A stretch of 64,000 nt of DNA from positions 1-64,000 of the forward strand of contig JARLJB010000343.1 of NCBI GenBank assembly GCA_031291415.1, written 5' to 3'. A model generated the notes under the pieces. The model was not told the origin of the DNA and did no database searches. It saw only the letters and a list, made by a program, of their open reading frames with translations. Below, piece after piece: positions 45,336 to 54,700 of the stretch. This stretch comes from Telmatospirillum sp. (GTDB lineage Bacteria; Pseudomonadota; Alphaproteobacteria; Rhodospirillales; Magnetospirillaceae). Position numbers and translations under genes: made by a program. Each line of letters opens with the position of its first letter. Position 1 is the stretch's first letter.

Positions 45336-46313
45336 ATGGTTTTATTCCGCAGATCGGAAACGATTATCGCGACCATCCTGGTCTTGGCGATGATTGCCAT
45401 CGGGCTCGTCAACCCGGCCTTCTGGCAACTCGACAACATGTTCAGCCTGCTGCGCAGCAATGTCGTCATCGGCATCATGGCGCTCGGCGTATTGATGGTC
45501 ATGCTCTCGGGTGGATTTGACGTTTCCTTCCCGGCCTTCGCCGTCGCCTCGATGTATCTCACCGTCAAAGGCATGCTCTATTTCGGCTATGTCGGCGTGT
45601 TTCTGCCGTTTCTGGTATCGGTGGCCATCGGCGTGCTGTGCGGCTGCCTGAATGGCTTCTTCGTCTACAAATTTCGCATGGTGCCGCTGATCGTCACGCT
45701 GGGAACCGGAAGCATGGTCCGGGGCTTTCTGTTGGGCGTCGTTGGCACCAGCATCGTCAATATCGACCGCTTTCCCCCGGTTCTGATCGAATTCGCCAAG
45801 GCGGAAGTCTTCAGCGTCGTCAAAAGTGACGGCACGCATTCCGGGCTGACTGCGATGGTGCTGCTCTATTTCGGCCTGGCCCTCCTTGTGCATCTGGTGC
45901 TGCGCCACACGATGATCGGGCGCAGCGTCTACGCGCTCGGCTGCGGCGCGGAAGCCGCCAACCGCGTCGGCTTCAACCTGAAGAAGACGATCTTCTTCAT
46001 CTATTGCTCGGCCGGCGCCCTGGCCGGCTTTGCCGGCATCCTCCACTGCAGCATGATCTGGCTGGCCAACCCGCGGGACTTCGTCGGCATGGATCTTGAG
46101 GTGATCGCCGCTGTGGTGCTGGGCGGCGCCAGCATCTTCGGCGGACGCGGCAGCGTCCTTGGCACCATGTTGGGCGTCTTCATGCTCGTCATGGTGCAAA
46201 ACAGCCTGATCATCATGAAAGTCGACACCACCTGGCAACTCGTCGTGGTCGGCATCATCATCGTCATTGCGACGGTGGCGACCGCCTGGCGCGACCGCAA
46301 GCGTCAGGCCTAG
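45336..46313 (+). CDS. ABC sugar permease 1 (RbsC family)
   Basis: 325 aa with about nine membrane segments. RbsC-type motifs: IMALGVLMVMLSGGFDVSFPA in the first half and AVVLGGASIFGGRGSVLGTMLG in the second (the conserved GG.S..GG.G..GT loop that contacts the ATPase). ATG 45336 is preferred after AAGGGGAC; GTG 45333 is adjacent. It starts 10 bp after the ATPase gene and is paired with a second, non-identical permease, so the importer is heterodimeric like LsrCD. Confidence 0.9.
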   Translation: MVLFRRSETIIATILVLAMIAIGLVNPAFWQLDNMFSLLRSNVVIGIMALGVLMVMLSGGFDVSFPAFAVASMYLTVKGMLYFGYVGVFLPFLVSVAIGVLCGCLNGFFVYKFRMVPLIVTLGTGSMVRGFLLGVVGTSIVNIDRFPPVLIEFAKAEVFSVVKSDGTHSGLTAMVLLYFGLALLVHLVLRHTMIGRSVYALGCGAEAANRVGFNLKKTIFFIYCSAGALAGFAGILHCSMIWLANPRDFVGMDLEVIAAVVLGGASIFGGRGSVLGTMLGVFMLVMVQNSLIIMKVDTTWQLVVVGIIIVIATVATAWRDRKRQA

Positions 46314-46326
46314 GGGAAGCCCCATC

Positions 46327-47322
46327 ATGAAAAGCTATCTTCTCGATATCCGTCGTCTGGTGAGCCGCGACAACAATATCACCCAGCTCATCGCCATGAC
46401 GGCTGTCATCTTCATTGTCATGGCGGCGCTCAATCCCGACAAATTCCTGCGCTATTACAACTTCGAATCCATCACCTATCTGTTTCCGGAATTGGGCGTT
46501 CTGTCGATCGCCATGCTGGTCGCCCTGCTGACCGGCGGCATCGACCTTTCGGTGATCGGCATCGCCAATCTGTCGGGCATCCTGGCCGGTTTGTTCTTTC
46601 ATACCATCCTGAGCTCGGCGCAATCGGCGGGTGGCGGCCTGCCGGTGGTCATCGCCGGTGTGCTGCTGTCGCTATCGGTCGGCCTGGCGGCCGGCGCCCT
46701 GAACGGATTTTTGATCACCAGACTGCGCGTAACGCCGATTCTGGCGACATTGGGAACCGGCCAGATCTTCACCGGTCTGGCCCTGGTGCTGACCGGCGGC
46801 CCGGCCATCGTCGGCTTCCCCGCCGCCTGGGACTTCATCGGTAACGGCAAGATCCTGGGACTGGCGACGCCCTTCGTTCTGTTCGTCATCATCGCCGCCG
46901 GCATGGCCTATGTCCTGTCGCGCACCACTTTCGGTCTCAGTCTTCTGCTGATCGGGACCAATCCCAAGGCGGCGGTATTCGCCGGTCTGAAGAAAGGGCG
47001 AATGATCTTCTACGGCTATATGACGACCGGGCTCCTGGCCTCGATCGCCGGCATCCTGCTATCGGGCCGCACCAACGCCGCCAAATCCGACTACGGTACC
47101 TCCTATCTGTTGCAGGCGATTCTGATCGCCGTTCTGGGCGGCACCAATCCGGCCGGCGGCAAGGGGACCGTGGCTGGCATCAGCATCGCGGTGATCGCCC
47201 TGATGTTGTTGTCCAGCGGCTTCCAGATTCTGCGTTTCAGCAATCATCTGATCGACTTCATCTGGGGCGCCTTCCTGCTGCTCGTCATCGCCATCAATGC
47301 ATTCAAGAACCGTGTCCGCTAA
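46327..47322 (+). CDS. ABC sugar permease 2 (RbsC family)
   Basis: 331 aa, polytopic. Motifs: VLSIAMLVALLTGGIDLSVIG, LRVTPILATLGTGQIF and AVLGGTNPAGGKGTVAG near the C-terminus. ATG 46327 follows AGGGGAAG and lies 13 bp after permease 1; the open frame begins earlier, inside the preceding gene, without resemblance. It forms the second half of the importer channel. Confidence 0.9.
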   Translation: MKSYLLDIRRLVSRDNNITQLIAMTAVIFIVMAALNPDKFLRYYNFESITYLFPELGVLSIAMLVALLTGGIDLSVIGIANLSGILAGLFFHTILSSAQSAGGGLPVVIAGVLLSLSVGLAAGALNGFLITRLRVTPILATLGTGQIFTGLALVLTGGPAIVGFPAAWDFIGNGKILGLATPFVLFVIIAAGMAYVLSRTTFGLSLLLIGTNPKAAVFAGLKKGRMIFYGYMTTGLLASIAGILLSGRTNAAKSDYGTSYLLQAILIAVLGGTNPAGGKGTVAGISIAVIALMLLSSGFQILRFSNHLIDFIWGAFLLLVIAINAFKNRVR

Positions 47323-47358
47323 CCGCTAAAGGAAGGGGCCGCGGAGGGAGGAAGTTCC

Positions 47359-48447
47359 ATGGAAACGACAGTCATCACCTTGCAGAAAAGCTTCTTTGGC
47401 GAAGCCGAACGCGAAGTCACCCGTTTTGCCGGCATGACGGCGCGGCTGTTCCGCTACGACAGCGGCATCGAGGCGATCCGCCTTGGCAACCGTCGCGGTC
47501 ATCTGGTCGTCCTGCCTTTCTTCGGCCAGATGGTCTGGGATGCCGTCTTCGACGGCGTCGACCTGTCGATGGACGACATGTTCGCCATGCCGCGCCCGGC
47601 CGACGTCATCGTCGGCACCTATGGCTGTTTCGCCTTTCACTCCGGACTGCTCCGCAACGGCTGCCCCTCGCCCGACGACGACCACCCGCTGCATGGCGAG
47701 ATGCCCTGCGCGCCGATGGACCGCGCCGGCCTGGCGACAGGCGTCGATGCGCAAGGGCCGTGGATGGCCGTTACCGGTGAACGCGACTATGCCATGGGAT
47801 TCGGCTCACATTACAAAGCCCGCCCGCGCATCGTCCTGCGGCCGGACGACGCCCTGTTCGACATCGGCATGGAGGTGGAGAACCTGTCCGCCGACGCCAT
47901 GGACCTGATGTACATGTGCCATGTCAATTTCGCCTTCTGTCCCGGCGCCCGCATCATCCAGCCAGCCGGCTTCACGCCCACCGACACGGTGGTCCGCACC
48001 GCCATTCCGGGCCATGTCCGGCCGACCGAAGACTACCGGAAACTGATCGACACGCTGGCGGTCGATCCGACGGCGATGGAAGTCCTGGACGAACCGGAGC
48101 GCTACAATCCCGAACAGGTCTTTTACATCCGCAATCTGAAGACCGATGGCAATGGGCAGACCCGCCTGATGATGCGCCGCCCGCAAGGCGACGCCTTCAG
48201 CATCGCCTTTGATCGCCACGCCTTTCCGCACACCGTGCGGTGGATTCTGGTCAACAGCGATCAGAAGGTCGCCGCCTTCGCCTTGCCGGCGACCTGCGAA
48301 CCGGAGGGCTATCTCGCCGAAAAACGCAAAGGCCACGTCCGCAGCCTGCCGGGCGGCGCCACGGCCCGCTTCACCGTGCGCCTCGGCCATCTGGACGCCG
48401 CCGAGGCGACCGGCGTCGAAAACGAAATCCGCAGTCTGGGAAGATAG
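47359..48447 (+). CDS. DUF4432-family protein, aldose-epimerase-like (DeoX-type)
   Basis: 362 aa, cytoplasmic. It has the galactose-mutarotase-like beta-sandwich pattern of DUF4432 (TARLFRYDSGIEAIRLGNRR; VVLPFFGQMVWDAVFDG; CFAFHSGLLRNGCPSP; PLHGEMPCAPM; MCHVNFAFCPGARI). Salmonella's deoQKPX deoxyribose operon also ends in a gene of this general class (deoX), so a mutarotase acting on deoxyribose is the best guess. The conserved His in PLHGE and in CHVNF would be candidate catalytic residues. It follows permease 2 by 36 bp. Confidence 0.78.
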   Translation: METTVITLQKSFFGEAEREVTRFAGMTARLFRYDSGIEAIRLGNRRGHLVVLPFFGQMVWDAVFDGVDLSMDDMFAMPRPADVIVGTYGCFAFHSGLLRNGCPSPDDDHPLHGEMPCAPMDRAGLATGVDAQGPWMAVTGERDYAMGFGSHYKARPRIVLRPDDALFDIGMEVENLSADAMDLMYMCHVNFAFCPGARIIQPAGFTPTDTVVRTAIPGHVRPTEDYRKLIDTLAVDPTAMEVLDEPERYNPEQVFYIRNLKTDGNGQTRLMMRRPQGDAFSIAFDRHAFPHTVRWILVNSDQKVAAFALPATCEPEGYLAEKRKGHVRSLPGGATARFTVRLGHLDAAEATGVENEIRSLGR

Positions 48448-48550
48448 GAGTCGGCGGCATCTGCGCCGATGGAAAAGACTCCGCCGCAGAGCGGCGGACG
48501 CCGGCACGGAGGCCGGCGCCACTTTCGATCCAGGAGAGGAACGAGTCATC
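48448..48550. repeat. 'GCCGGC' palindromic repeat inside the deo-type operon
   Basis: The 103-bp gap before the kinase holds GGCGGCATCTGCGCCG, CCGCCGCAGAGCGGCGG and GCCGGCACGGAGGCCGGC hairpins, of the same GC-palindrome class as other intergenic repeats here, followed by the kinase ribosome site. Confidence 0.5.
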
Positions 48551-49486
48551 ATGACCGGAAAAATCGCCGTCGTCGGCAGCAATATGGTCGATCTGATCAG
48601 CTATGTCGTCCGCATGCCGGGCAAGGGAGAAACGATCGAGGCGCCGGCCTTCGAAATGGGATGCGGCGGCAAGGGTGCCAATCAGGCGGTCGCCGCCGCC
48701 AAGCTGGGCGCCAACGTCATGATGGTGACCAAGGTCGGCGACGACATCTTCGGCGACAACACGATTCTCAATTTCCAGAAATTCGGGATAGACACCCGCC
48801 ACGTCGAGAAACTGCCCGGCACGTCGAGCGGCGTCGCCCCGATCTTCGTCGAACCGTCGGGTGAGAACAGCATTCTGATCATCAAAGGCGCCAACGGCCA
48901 TCTGCTGCCCGCCGATATCGACCGGGCGGCCGAGGATCTCAAGACCTGCGACCTCATCATCATGCAGCTCGAGATTCCGCTCGAAACCGTCTACCACACC
49001 ATCGACTTCGGCCATCGTCACGGCATCGAGACGCTGCTCAACCCGGCACCTGCCGCCCCTGATCTCGATCCGGAGCGGATCGCCGACGTCACTTTCCTGG
49101 TGCCCAACGAAACCGAACTGGCTCTGTTGTCCGGTCTGCCGGTCGGAAACCCGGAACAGGCGGAAACCGCGGCCCGTTCCCTGCTGGCCAAGGGTATCCG
49201 CACCGTCATCGTCACCCTGGGCGCCAAGGGCGCGCTTCTGGTTACCGCGACGGCCACCGAAAAGATCGCCCCCATCCCCGTCGTCGCCAAGGATACCACG
49301 GGAGCCGGCGACGCCTTCATCGGCGCCTTCGCCTGTTCCTACGTCCAGGATCACGATCTGATGGCGGCGTTGACGATAGCCGCCCGCTATGCCGCCGATT
49401 CGATCACCAAGCCAGGCACGCAGAAATCCTATGCCAACGCCCAGGAGTTTGCTGCCTTCCGTGCCGGCACGACGCTCGACCCGTGA
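48551..49486 (+). CDS. Ribokinase-family sugar kinase (probable deoxyribokinase)
   Basis: 311 aa PfkB fold. Substrate and ATP motifs: GCGGKGANQAVAAAKLGANV (PfkB signature 1), LNPAPA, VPNETEL and DTTGAGDAFIGAFA (signature 2 with the catalytic Asp). It phosphorylates a pentose at O5. The company of deoC, importer, DeoR regulator and a mutarotase-like protein points to 2-deoxyribose as substrate, which would feed deoC. Plain ribose cannot be excluded from sequence alone. ATG 48551 follows AGGAGAGGAACG. It ends the operon. Confidence 0.85.
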   Translation: MTGKIAVVGSNMVDLISYVVRMPGKGETIEAPAFEMGCGGKGANQAVAAAKLGANVMMVTKVGDDIFGDNTILNFQKFGIDTRHVEKLPGTSSGVAPIFVEPSGENSILIIKGANGHLLPADIDRAAEDLKTCDLIIMQLEIPLETVYHTIDFGHRHGIETLLNPAPAAPDLDPERIADVTFLVPNETELALLSGLPVGNPEQAETAARSLLAKGIRTVIVTLGAKGALLVTATATEKIAPIPVVAKDTTGAGDAFIGAFACSYVQDHDLMAALTIAARYAADSITKPGTQKSYANAQEFAAFRAGTTLDP

Positions 49487-49603
49487 GCCCCCCACCCCAG
49501 CCCTCCCCACGAGGGGGAGGGATCTGTGGCTCTTACCCCCTCCCCCACGTGGGGAGGGGCTGGGGTGGGGTGGAACCTGGTTCGAGCAAAGCGCGAACCG
49601 TTC
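49487..49603. repeat. 'CCCCACCCCAGCCCTCCCC' palindromic repeat between convergent genes
   Basis: CCCACCCCAGCCCTCCCC (from 49490) faces GGGGAGGGGCTGGGGTGGGG (to about 49575), an intergenic repeat found in many GC-rich genomes. It sits between the kinase and htpG stops and can act as a two-way terminator. Confidence 0.7.
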
Positions 49604-51466
49604 TTAAGCGATCTTTTCCAACACCGCCGACAAGCGCCGGGCGAAGGAAGCCGGATCGGGGAGCACCTCGCCTTCGACGATACGGGCCTGATCGAACAGC
49701 AGGCAGGCGGTGTCCTTGAGCCGATCGGCGGCGCCGTCGGCGGTCGCCTCGCTGGCCAGGCGACGGATCAGCGGGTGGCGGGGATTGATCTCGAGGATAC
49801 GCGGCGCCCGTTCGCCGGGCTGCTGATGCTGGCGCATCAGGCGCTCCAGATGCATGCCGACATCGCCATCGTCAGCGACCAGACAGACCGGGCTGTCGAT
49901 CAGGCGGTCGGAACTGCGGACATCCTTCACCTGCTCGCCCAAGGCCAGCTTGAAAGCGGCGATCAGCGCTGCCATGGCGTCTGACGCTGCCGGTTCGGGC
50001 CGTTTCTCATCGTCCTTGTCGGTTCCCTTGATCGCCGAAAGATCGGCGGTCCCTTGCGTCACCGAGCGGAACGGCTTGTCCTGGTAGGTGCCGATGACAT
50101 TGGGCCAGAACTCGTCGATCGGATCGGTCAGCAGCAGAACCTCGACGCCTTTGGCCAGGAAGCCCTCGATCTGCGGACTCCGCTTCAGGACCTCGATCTC
50201 GTCGCCGGAAATCGTGTAGATGGCTTCCTGCCCTTCCTTCATCCGCGACAGATAGGTGGCAAGACTGATCGGCTCATCCGAGGCCGTGGTCGTGAAGCGG
50301 CAAAGCTCCATGATGTCGCCCCGCCGCTCGAAATCCTCGTAAAGCCCTTCCTTCAAGACGGCGCCAAACGTGTTCCAGAACGCCTGATAGTCGCCATCGG
50401 TCGCCTCGGCCTTGCTCTTCAGTTCCGCCAGCAGGCGCTTGACCAGGCCGGAGCGGATCTTGGCCAGCACCGGATTGTGCTGCAGCATTTCGCGGCTGAT
50501 GTTGAGCGGCAGGTCCTGACTGTCGACGACGCCACGGACGAACCGCAGATAGGAGGGCAGCAGGGCCTCGCAATCGTCGGTGATGAAGATGCGATTGACG
50601 TAGAGCTTCACATGCTGCTTGCGGTCGGGATTGAAGATGTCGGCCGGTTTCTGTCCCGGAATGAACAGAAGCGCGGTGTACTCGATCGCCCCTTCAGCCT
50701 TGTAATGCAGCGTCGTCCAGGGCTCGTCGAAAGCGTGGGCGACGTGATGATAGAATTCCTTGTATTGCTCGGCGGTAATGTCGCTCTTGGACCGCGTCCA
50801 CAGGGCCGACGCGCTGTTGGCGGTTTCTTCTTTGCCATCCTCGATCAAAACCACCGGCAGCGCGATATGGTCGGAATAGGTCTTGACGATGCGACGCAGC
50901 CGATATCCGTCAAGGAAATCGTCTTCTCCCGCGCGGAGCGAGAGGATGATCTTGGCCCCGCGTTCCGCCGTCGGATCCTCGGCGATGGTGAATTCGCCAA
51001 GACCATCCGACGTCCATCGCCATCCCTCGGTCTCACCGGCCTTGCGGGTGATCACCTCGACCTTGTCGGCGACCATGAAGGCCGAATAGAAGCCGACGCC
51101 GAACTGGCCGATCAGCGACACGTCTTTTTTCGCATCGCCCGAGAGTTGGGAGAGAAAATTCGCGGTGCCGGACCGGGCGATGGTTCCCAGATTCTCGACA
51201 AGATCGGTCTTGTTCATACCGATGCCATTGTCGGTGATGGTAAGCGTCCGCGCCGTCTTGTCGGGGGTCAGAGTGATACGGAAATCAGCCGCACCGGACA
51301 ACAGCTCCGGCTGCGTCAAAGCGCTGTAACGCAATTTGTCGCAAGCGTCGGAGGCGTTGGAAATCAGTTCGCGAAGGAAGATCTCCTTATTGCTGTAAAG
51401 CGAGTGAACGACGATATCCAGCAGCTTGCTGACTTCCGCTTGAAAACTGAGCTTTTCTTCGGCCAT
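49604..51466 (-). CDS. htpG: Chaperone HtpG (Hsp90)
   Basis: 620 aa cytosolic Hsp90. GHKL ATPase motifs: ELISNASDACDKLRY, DNGIGM, GTIARSGT and GQFGVGFYSAF. Middle-domain arginine region VNRIFITDDCEALLP and DLPLNISREMLQ. The C-terminal dimerisation domain is complete. Start MAEEKLSFQAEVSKLLDI is canonical (TCCCATGG context with GGAGGAGTAAC-like sequence on the other strand). It is divergent from the hibernation factor with 265 bp between. Confidence 0.96.
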   Translation of the reverse strand: MAEEKLSFQAEVSKLLDIVVHSLYSNKEIFLRELISNASDACDKLRYSALTQPELLSGAADFRITLTPDKTARTLTITDNGIGMNKTDLVENLGTIARSGTANFLSQLSGDAKKDVSLIGQFGVGFYSAFMVADKVEVITRKAGETEGWRWTSDGLGEFTIAEDPTAERGAKIILSLRAGEDDFLDGYRLRRIVKTYSDHIALPVVLIEDGKEETANSASALWTRSKSDITAEQYKEFYHHVAHAFDEPWTTLHYKAEGAIEYTALLFIPGQKPADIFNPDRKQHVKLYVNRIFITDDCEALLPSYLRFVRGVVDSQDLPLNISREMLQHNPVLAKIRSGLVKRLLAELKSKAEATDGDYQAFWNTFGAVLKEGLYEDFERRGDIMELCRFTTTASDEPISLATYLSRMKEGQEAIYTISGDEIEVLKRSPQIEGFLAKGVEVLLLTDPIDEFWPNVIGTYQDKPFRSVTQGTADLSAIKGTDKDDEKRPEPAASDAMAALIAAFKLALGEQVKDVRSSDRLIDSPVCLVADDGDVGMHLERLMRQHQQPGERAPRILEINPRHPLIRRLASEATADGAADRLKDTACLLFDQARIVEGEVLPDPASFARRLSAVLEKIA

Positions 51467-51731
51467 GGGAGGAGTAACCTTGATCTACAATCGTGTGGGT
51501 GAACACATTTGCCCGCAGGATATGAGGGAAAGGCTGGCGCAGTGCAAGTCCCTGAAGCAACAACAATATCTTCTGGCCTGCACTGTGGCGGACCTGCCCC
51601 ATATATTTTGAGTGTGTCTCGTGTCCCGCGCGGCGCTTGGTTACGCCGAAGGGAGTCCGGTACCACCCGGTCAGGGTGGTATCCGGGAACCAATCCGCCG
51701 TCCGGGACGACGGGCTTTGACGGAGAGGCTC
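51467..51731. promoter_or_regulatory. Divergent region htpG / hibernation factor with a bulged hairpin
   Basis: 265 bp. CCGGTACCACCC and GGGTGGTATCCGG (51657-51686) form a 12-bp stem with one bulge, about 50 bp before ATG 51732; it may be a leader structure or the end of an upstream transcript. No sigma-32 site was identified with confidence. Confidence 0.4.
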
Positions 51732-52094
51732 ATGCAGATTCCTTTGCAGATTACCTTTCATGGCCTCGATCACTCCGACGCCATAGAAGAGCGTATCCGT
51801 GAAAAAGCGGCCAAGCTCGAACAGGTTTGCGACCGCATTATCGGCTGCCGGGTGGTGATTGAGGTCCGCCACCGCAACGCCAGCAACGAAAACCGTAGAA
51901 TCGAACCTTTTCATATCGCTATCGATGTGACAGTACCAGGAGCCAAGCTGGTGGTGAAACGAGACCCCAAGGACTCCCACGTCAACGAAGACATTCTTAT
52001 CGCCTTGCGCGAATCGTTCGACAATATCGAACGTCAGCTGAAGGACTATATGACGCGTCAACGCACCGAGATAAAACCGCGCGCCGCCCAATAA
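51732..52094 (+). CDS. hpf: Ribosome hibernation promoting factor (HPF/RaiA/YfiA family)
   Basis: 120 aa. Short HPF-type domain: MQIPLQITFHGLDHSDAIEE, a helix REKAAKLEQVCDRIIGCRV, and DSHVNEDILIALRESFDNIE. It binds the 30S mRNA/tRNA channel in resting cells. The usual long-form C-terminal dimerisation domain is absent, so this is a short HPF or YfiA-like form. ATG 51732 follows GGAGAGG; the open frame upstream is non-homologous. A clear intrinsic terminator follows at 52120. Confidence 0.87.
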   Translation: MQIPLQITFHGLDHSDAIEERIREKAAKLEQVCDRIIGCRVVIEVRHRNASNENRRIEPFHIAIDVTVPGAKLVVKRDPKDSHVNEDILIALRESFDNIERQLKDYMTRQRTEIKPRAAQ

Positions 52095-52119
52095 TAGCGC
52101 CCTGTTAGCACCCTCTTGC

Positions 52120-52156
52120 AAGGCGGCCTGCCCCGAGGGGCGAGCCGCCTTCTTTC
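52120..52156 (+). terminator. Intrinsic terminator after hpf
   Basis: AAGGCGGC and GCCGCCTT flank an inner GCCCC/GGGGC stem with a GA-type loop, followed by CTTTCC. It is 25 bp past the hpf stop. Confidence 0.75.
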
Positions 52157-52214
52157 CGATGCGTGCATTCTCCGACGCTTGCATTCCCGACAACCTCATC
52201 CGATTCTCTTGCCC

Positions 52215-54695
52215 ATGATGTCAACGCCTGCCATCGGCCGGGTGATCGCGGTGTTGGGGCCGACCAACACCGGCAAGACCCATTTGGCGCTCGAACGAAT
52301 GCTCGGGCATCGTTCCGGCATGATCGGCTTTCCGCTGCGGCTGCTGGCCCGGGAAAACTACGATCGCATCGTAAGGCTGAAGGGCAAGGCGTCGGTCGCC
52401 CTGCTGACCGGCGAAGAGAAGATCATCCCGCCCCACCCCCGTTGGTTCGTCTGCACCGTCGAGAGCATGCCGCTCGACCGGCGTGTCGATTTCCTGGCCA
52501 TCGATGAAATCCAGCTTTGCGCCGATCCCGACCGTGGTCATGTGTTCACCGACCGTCTGCTGCACGCCCGTGGCGAGAGCGAGACCATGTTTCTCGGCGC
52601 CGAAACCATCAAGCCGCTGATTCGCCGCCTGGTGTCCAGGGTCGAGTTCATCACCCGGCCGCGTTTTTCGCAGTTGAGCTACCAGGGGCAGCAAAAGCTG
52701 ACGCGCCTGCCGGCCCGTTCGGCCGTGGTGGCGTTTTCCGCAGCCGACGTCTATGCCCTGGCCGAACTGATCCGCCGCCAAAAAGGCGGCGCGGCCGTCG
52801 TTCTCGGCGCCTTGAGCCCCCGCACCCGCAATGCCCAGGTTGGTCTTTATCAAGCGGGCGAGGTCGATTATCTGGTGGCGACCGACGCCATCGGCATGGG
52901 ACTGAACATGGACGTCGACCATGTCGCCTTCGCGGCGCTGCGCAAGTTCGACGGACGCGTGCCGCGCAGTCTGGAATCGGCCGAGGTCGCGCAGATCGCC
53001 GGCCGCGCCGGCCGGCACATGAACGACGGAACCTTCGGCACGACGGGCGATATCGGCGGGATCGACCCGATGATCGTCGAGGCCGTGGAGAATCACAGTT
53101 TTCCGCCGCTCAAACGACTGCAATGGCGCAACAGCGATTTGCGCTTCACGTCGGTCGCGGCCCTCTTGGCATCGCTCAACCGGCTGCCCGACGATCCCGG
53201 GCTGATCCGCGCCCGCGACGCCGACGACCAGTTGGTTCTGCAGGCTTTGGCCGCCGACCCCGAGATTCTGGCAAGGGCCGCCGCCCCGGCCCGCGTCAAG
53301 CTGCTGTGGGATGTCTGCCAAGTGCCGGATTTCCGCAAAACCTTGGCCGAACAGCACAGCCGATTGCTGGGCGTGATCTTTCGCCATCTGACCGGGCCGG
53401 CCGAAAAACTGCCCGGCGACTGGCTGGATCAGCAAATCAAGCGCCTCGACCGTACCGACGGTGACATGGACACGCTGATGACCCGGATCGCCAACATCCG
53501 CACCTGGACCTATGTCAGCCACCGGGCGGATTGGCTCGATGACGCCGTGGCGTGGCAAGAGCGGGCCCGTGGCATCGAGGATCGGCTATCCGATGCCCTG
53601 CACGAACGCCTGACCCAACGCTTCGTCGACCGCCGGACCACCATGCTGACCCGCAAGCTGAAGGACAATGACGTCCTGGCCTCCGAGGTCGAGAAGGATG
53701 GCGACGTGCGGGTCGAGGGCCATTTCGTCGGCAGCCTGCACGGTTTTCAGTTCCGGGCCGACCACACCGAGGGCGCCAGCGCCACCCGGGCCGTTGCCCT
53801 GGCCGCGCACCGGGCGCTCCGTCCTGAAATCGCCAGCCGGGTCAGCAAGGTTGCGACGGAACCCGACGCGGCCTTCCGTCTCGACGGCCAGGGACTGATC
53901 CTCTGGCAGAACGAGCCGTTGGCCCGTCTGACCGCCGGAGCGACGGCGCTGACACCGACCGTCGAGATCCTGCCGTCCGACCTGATCGACCAAGCTGCCC
54001 GCGAGCTGTTGCACAAACGGCTCGACGACTGGCTCGACAGCCATCTGCGACAGGTCATGGCGCCCATCTTCGCCGCCCTCGCCGCTCCTTTGCCTGGCGC
54101 CGCGCGTGGACTTGCCTTTCAACTGGGGGAGGGCTTGGGGTCGGTGCCGAGAGCCGGCGCCGAACAGCAGGTCACCTCGCTCACCGACGATGCCAGGACG
54201 GCCCTGGCGCGGCTTGATGTCAGACTGGGCCGGGAGAGCATCTTCCTGCCCCGCCTGCTGAAACCGGCGGCACAGGCGCTTCGGGGCCTGCTGTGGGCGG
54301 TTCATCGCAACCAGACTCCGTTTCCGCCGCCACCGCCCGGACGTATCGCCGTTCCCGTTCCGCAAGACCGGGCGCCGGCATCGTTCGAGGCGATGGGATT
54401 CCGGCCGTTGAATAGCTGGGCGGTTCGCGTCGACATGCTGGAACGCTTCACTGCCGAGGTTCGCCGGGCGGCACGGGCCGGCGCGTTTCCGGTGACGCCG
54501 GCGCTGGCGGCTCTCCTCGGGCTGTCGCCGGCCGACGCCGGCCCCATCCTGCAAGCGCTGGGGTACCTGCCCGAAGCCAGCGAAACGGGCCCTGTCTATC
54601 GAGCGGTGCGGCGCCGTCCCGCCGGTCGGCGACGGACGGCAGATCGGATGGACTCCTCGCCTTTCGCCGCATTGCGGGACTTCGGACGGGGCTAG
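52215..54695 (+). CDS. SUV3-like ATP-dependent RNA helicase
   Basis: 826 aa. Superfamily 2 helicase core: Walker A GPTNTGKT (15-22), motif II DEIQ (97-100), and C-terminal motifs VATDAIGMGLNMDVD and QIAGRAGR. This DEIQ/AIDEIQ form with a SUV3 C-terminal region is the alphaproteobacterial counterpart of mitochondrial SUV3, which works in RNA decay. The last 400 residues are family-specific and helical. The double ATG at 52215/52218 is taken as start; the frame opens 99 nt earlier without resemblance. It is followed 5 bp later by an S4 protein. Confidence 0.88.
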   Translation: MMSTPAIGRVIAVLGPTNTGKTHLALERMLGHRSGMIGFPLRLLARENYDRIVRLKGKASVALLTGEEKIIPPHPRWFVCTVESMPLDRRVDFLAIDEIQLCADPDRGHVFTDRLLHARGESETMFLGAETIKPLIRRLVSRVEFITRPRFSQLSYQGQQKLTRLPARSAVVAFSAADVYALAELIRRQKGGAAVVLGALSPRTRNAQVGLYQAGEVDYLVATDAIGMGLNMDVDHVAFAALRKFDGRVPRSLESAEVAQIAGRAGRHMNDGTFGTTGDIGGIDPMIVEAVENHSFPPLKRLQWRNSDLRFTSVAALLASLNRLPDDPGLIRARDADDQLVLQALAADPEILARAAAPARVKLLWDVCQVPDFRKTLAEQHSRLLGVIFRHLTGPAEKLPGDWLDQQIKRLDRTDGDMDTLMTRIANIRTWTYVSHRADWLDDAVAWQERARGIEDRLSDALHERLTQRFVDRRTTMLTRKLKDNDVLASEVEKDGDVRVEGHFVGSLHGFQFRADHTEGASATRAVALAAHRALRPEIASRVSKVATEPDAAFRLDGQGLILWQNEPLARLTAGATALTPTVEILPSDLIDQAARELLHKRLDDWLDSHLRQVMAPIFAALAAPLPGAARGLAFQLGEGLGSVPRAGAEQQVTSLTDDARTALARLDVRLGRESIFLPRLLKPAAQALRGLLWAVHRNQTPFPPPPPGRIAVPVPQDRAPASFEAMGFRPLNSWAVRVDMLERFTAEVRRAARAGAFPVTPALAALLGLSPADAGPILQALGYLPEASETGPVYRAVRRRPAGRRRTADRMDSSPFAALRDFGRG

Positions 54696-54700
54696 ACGCG

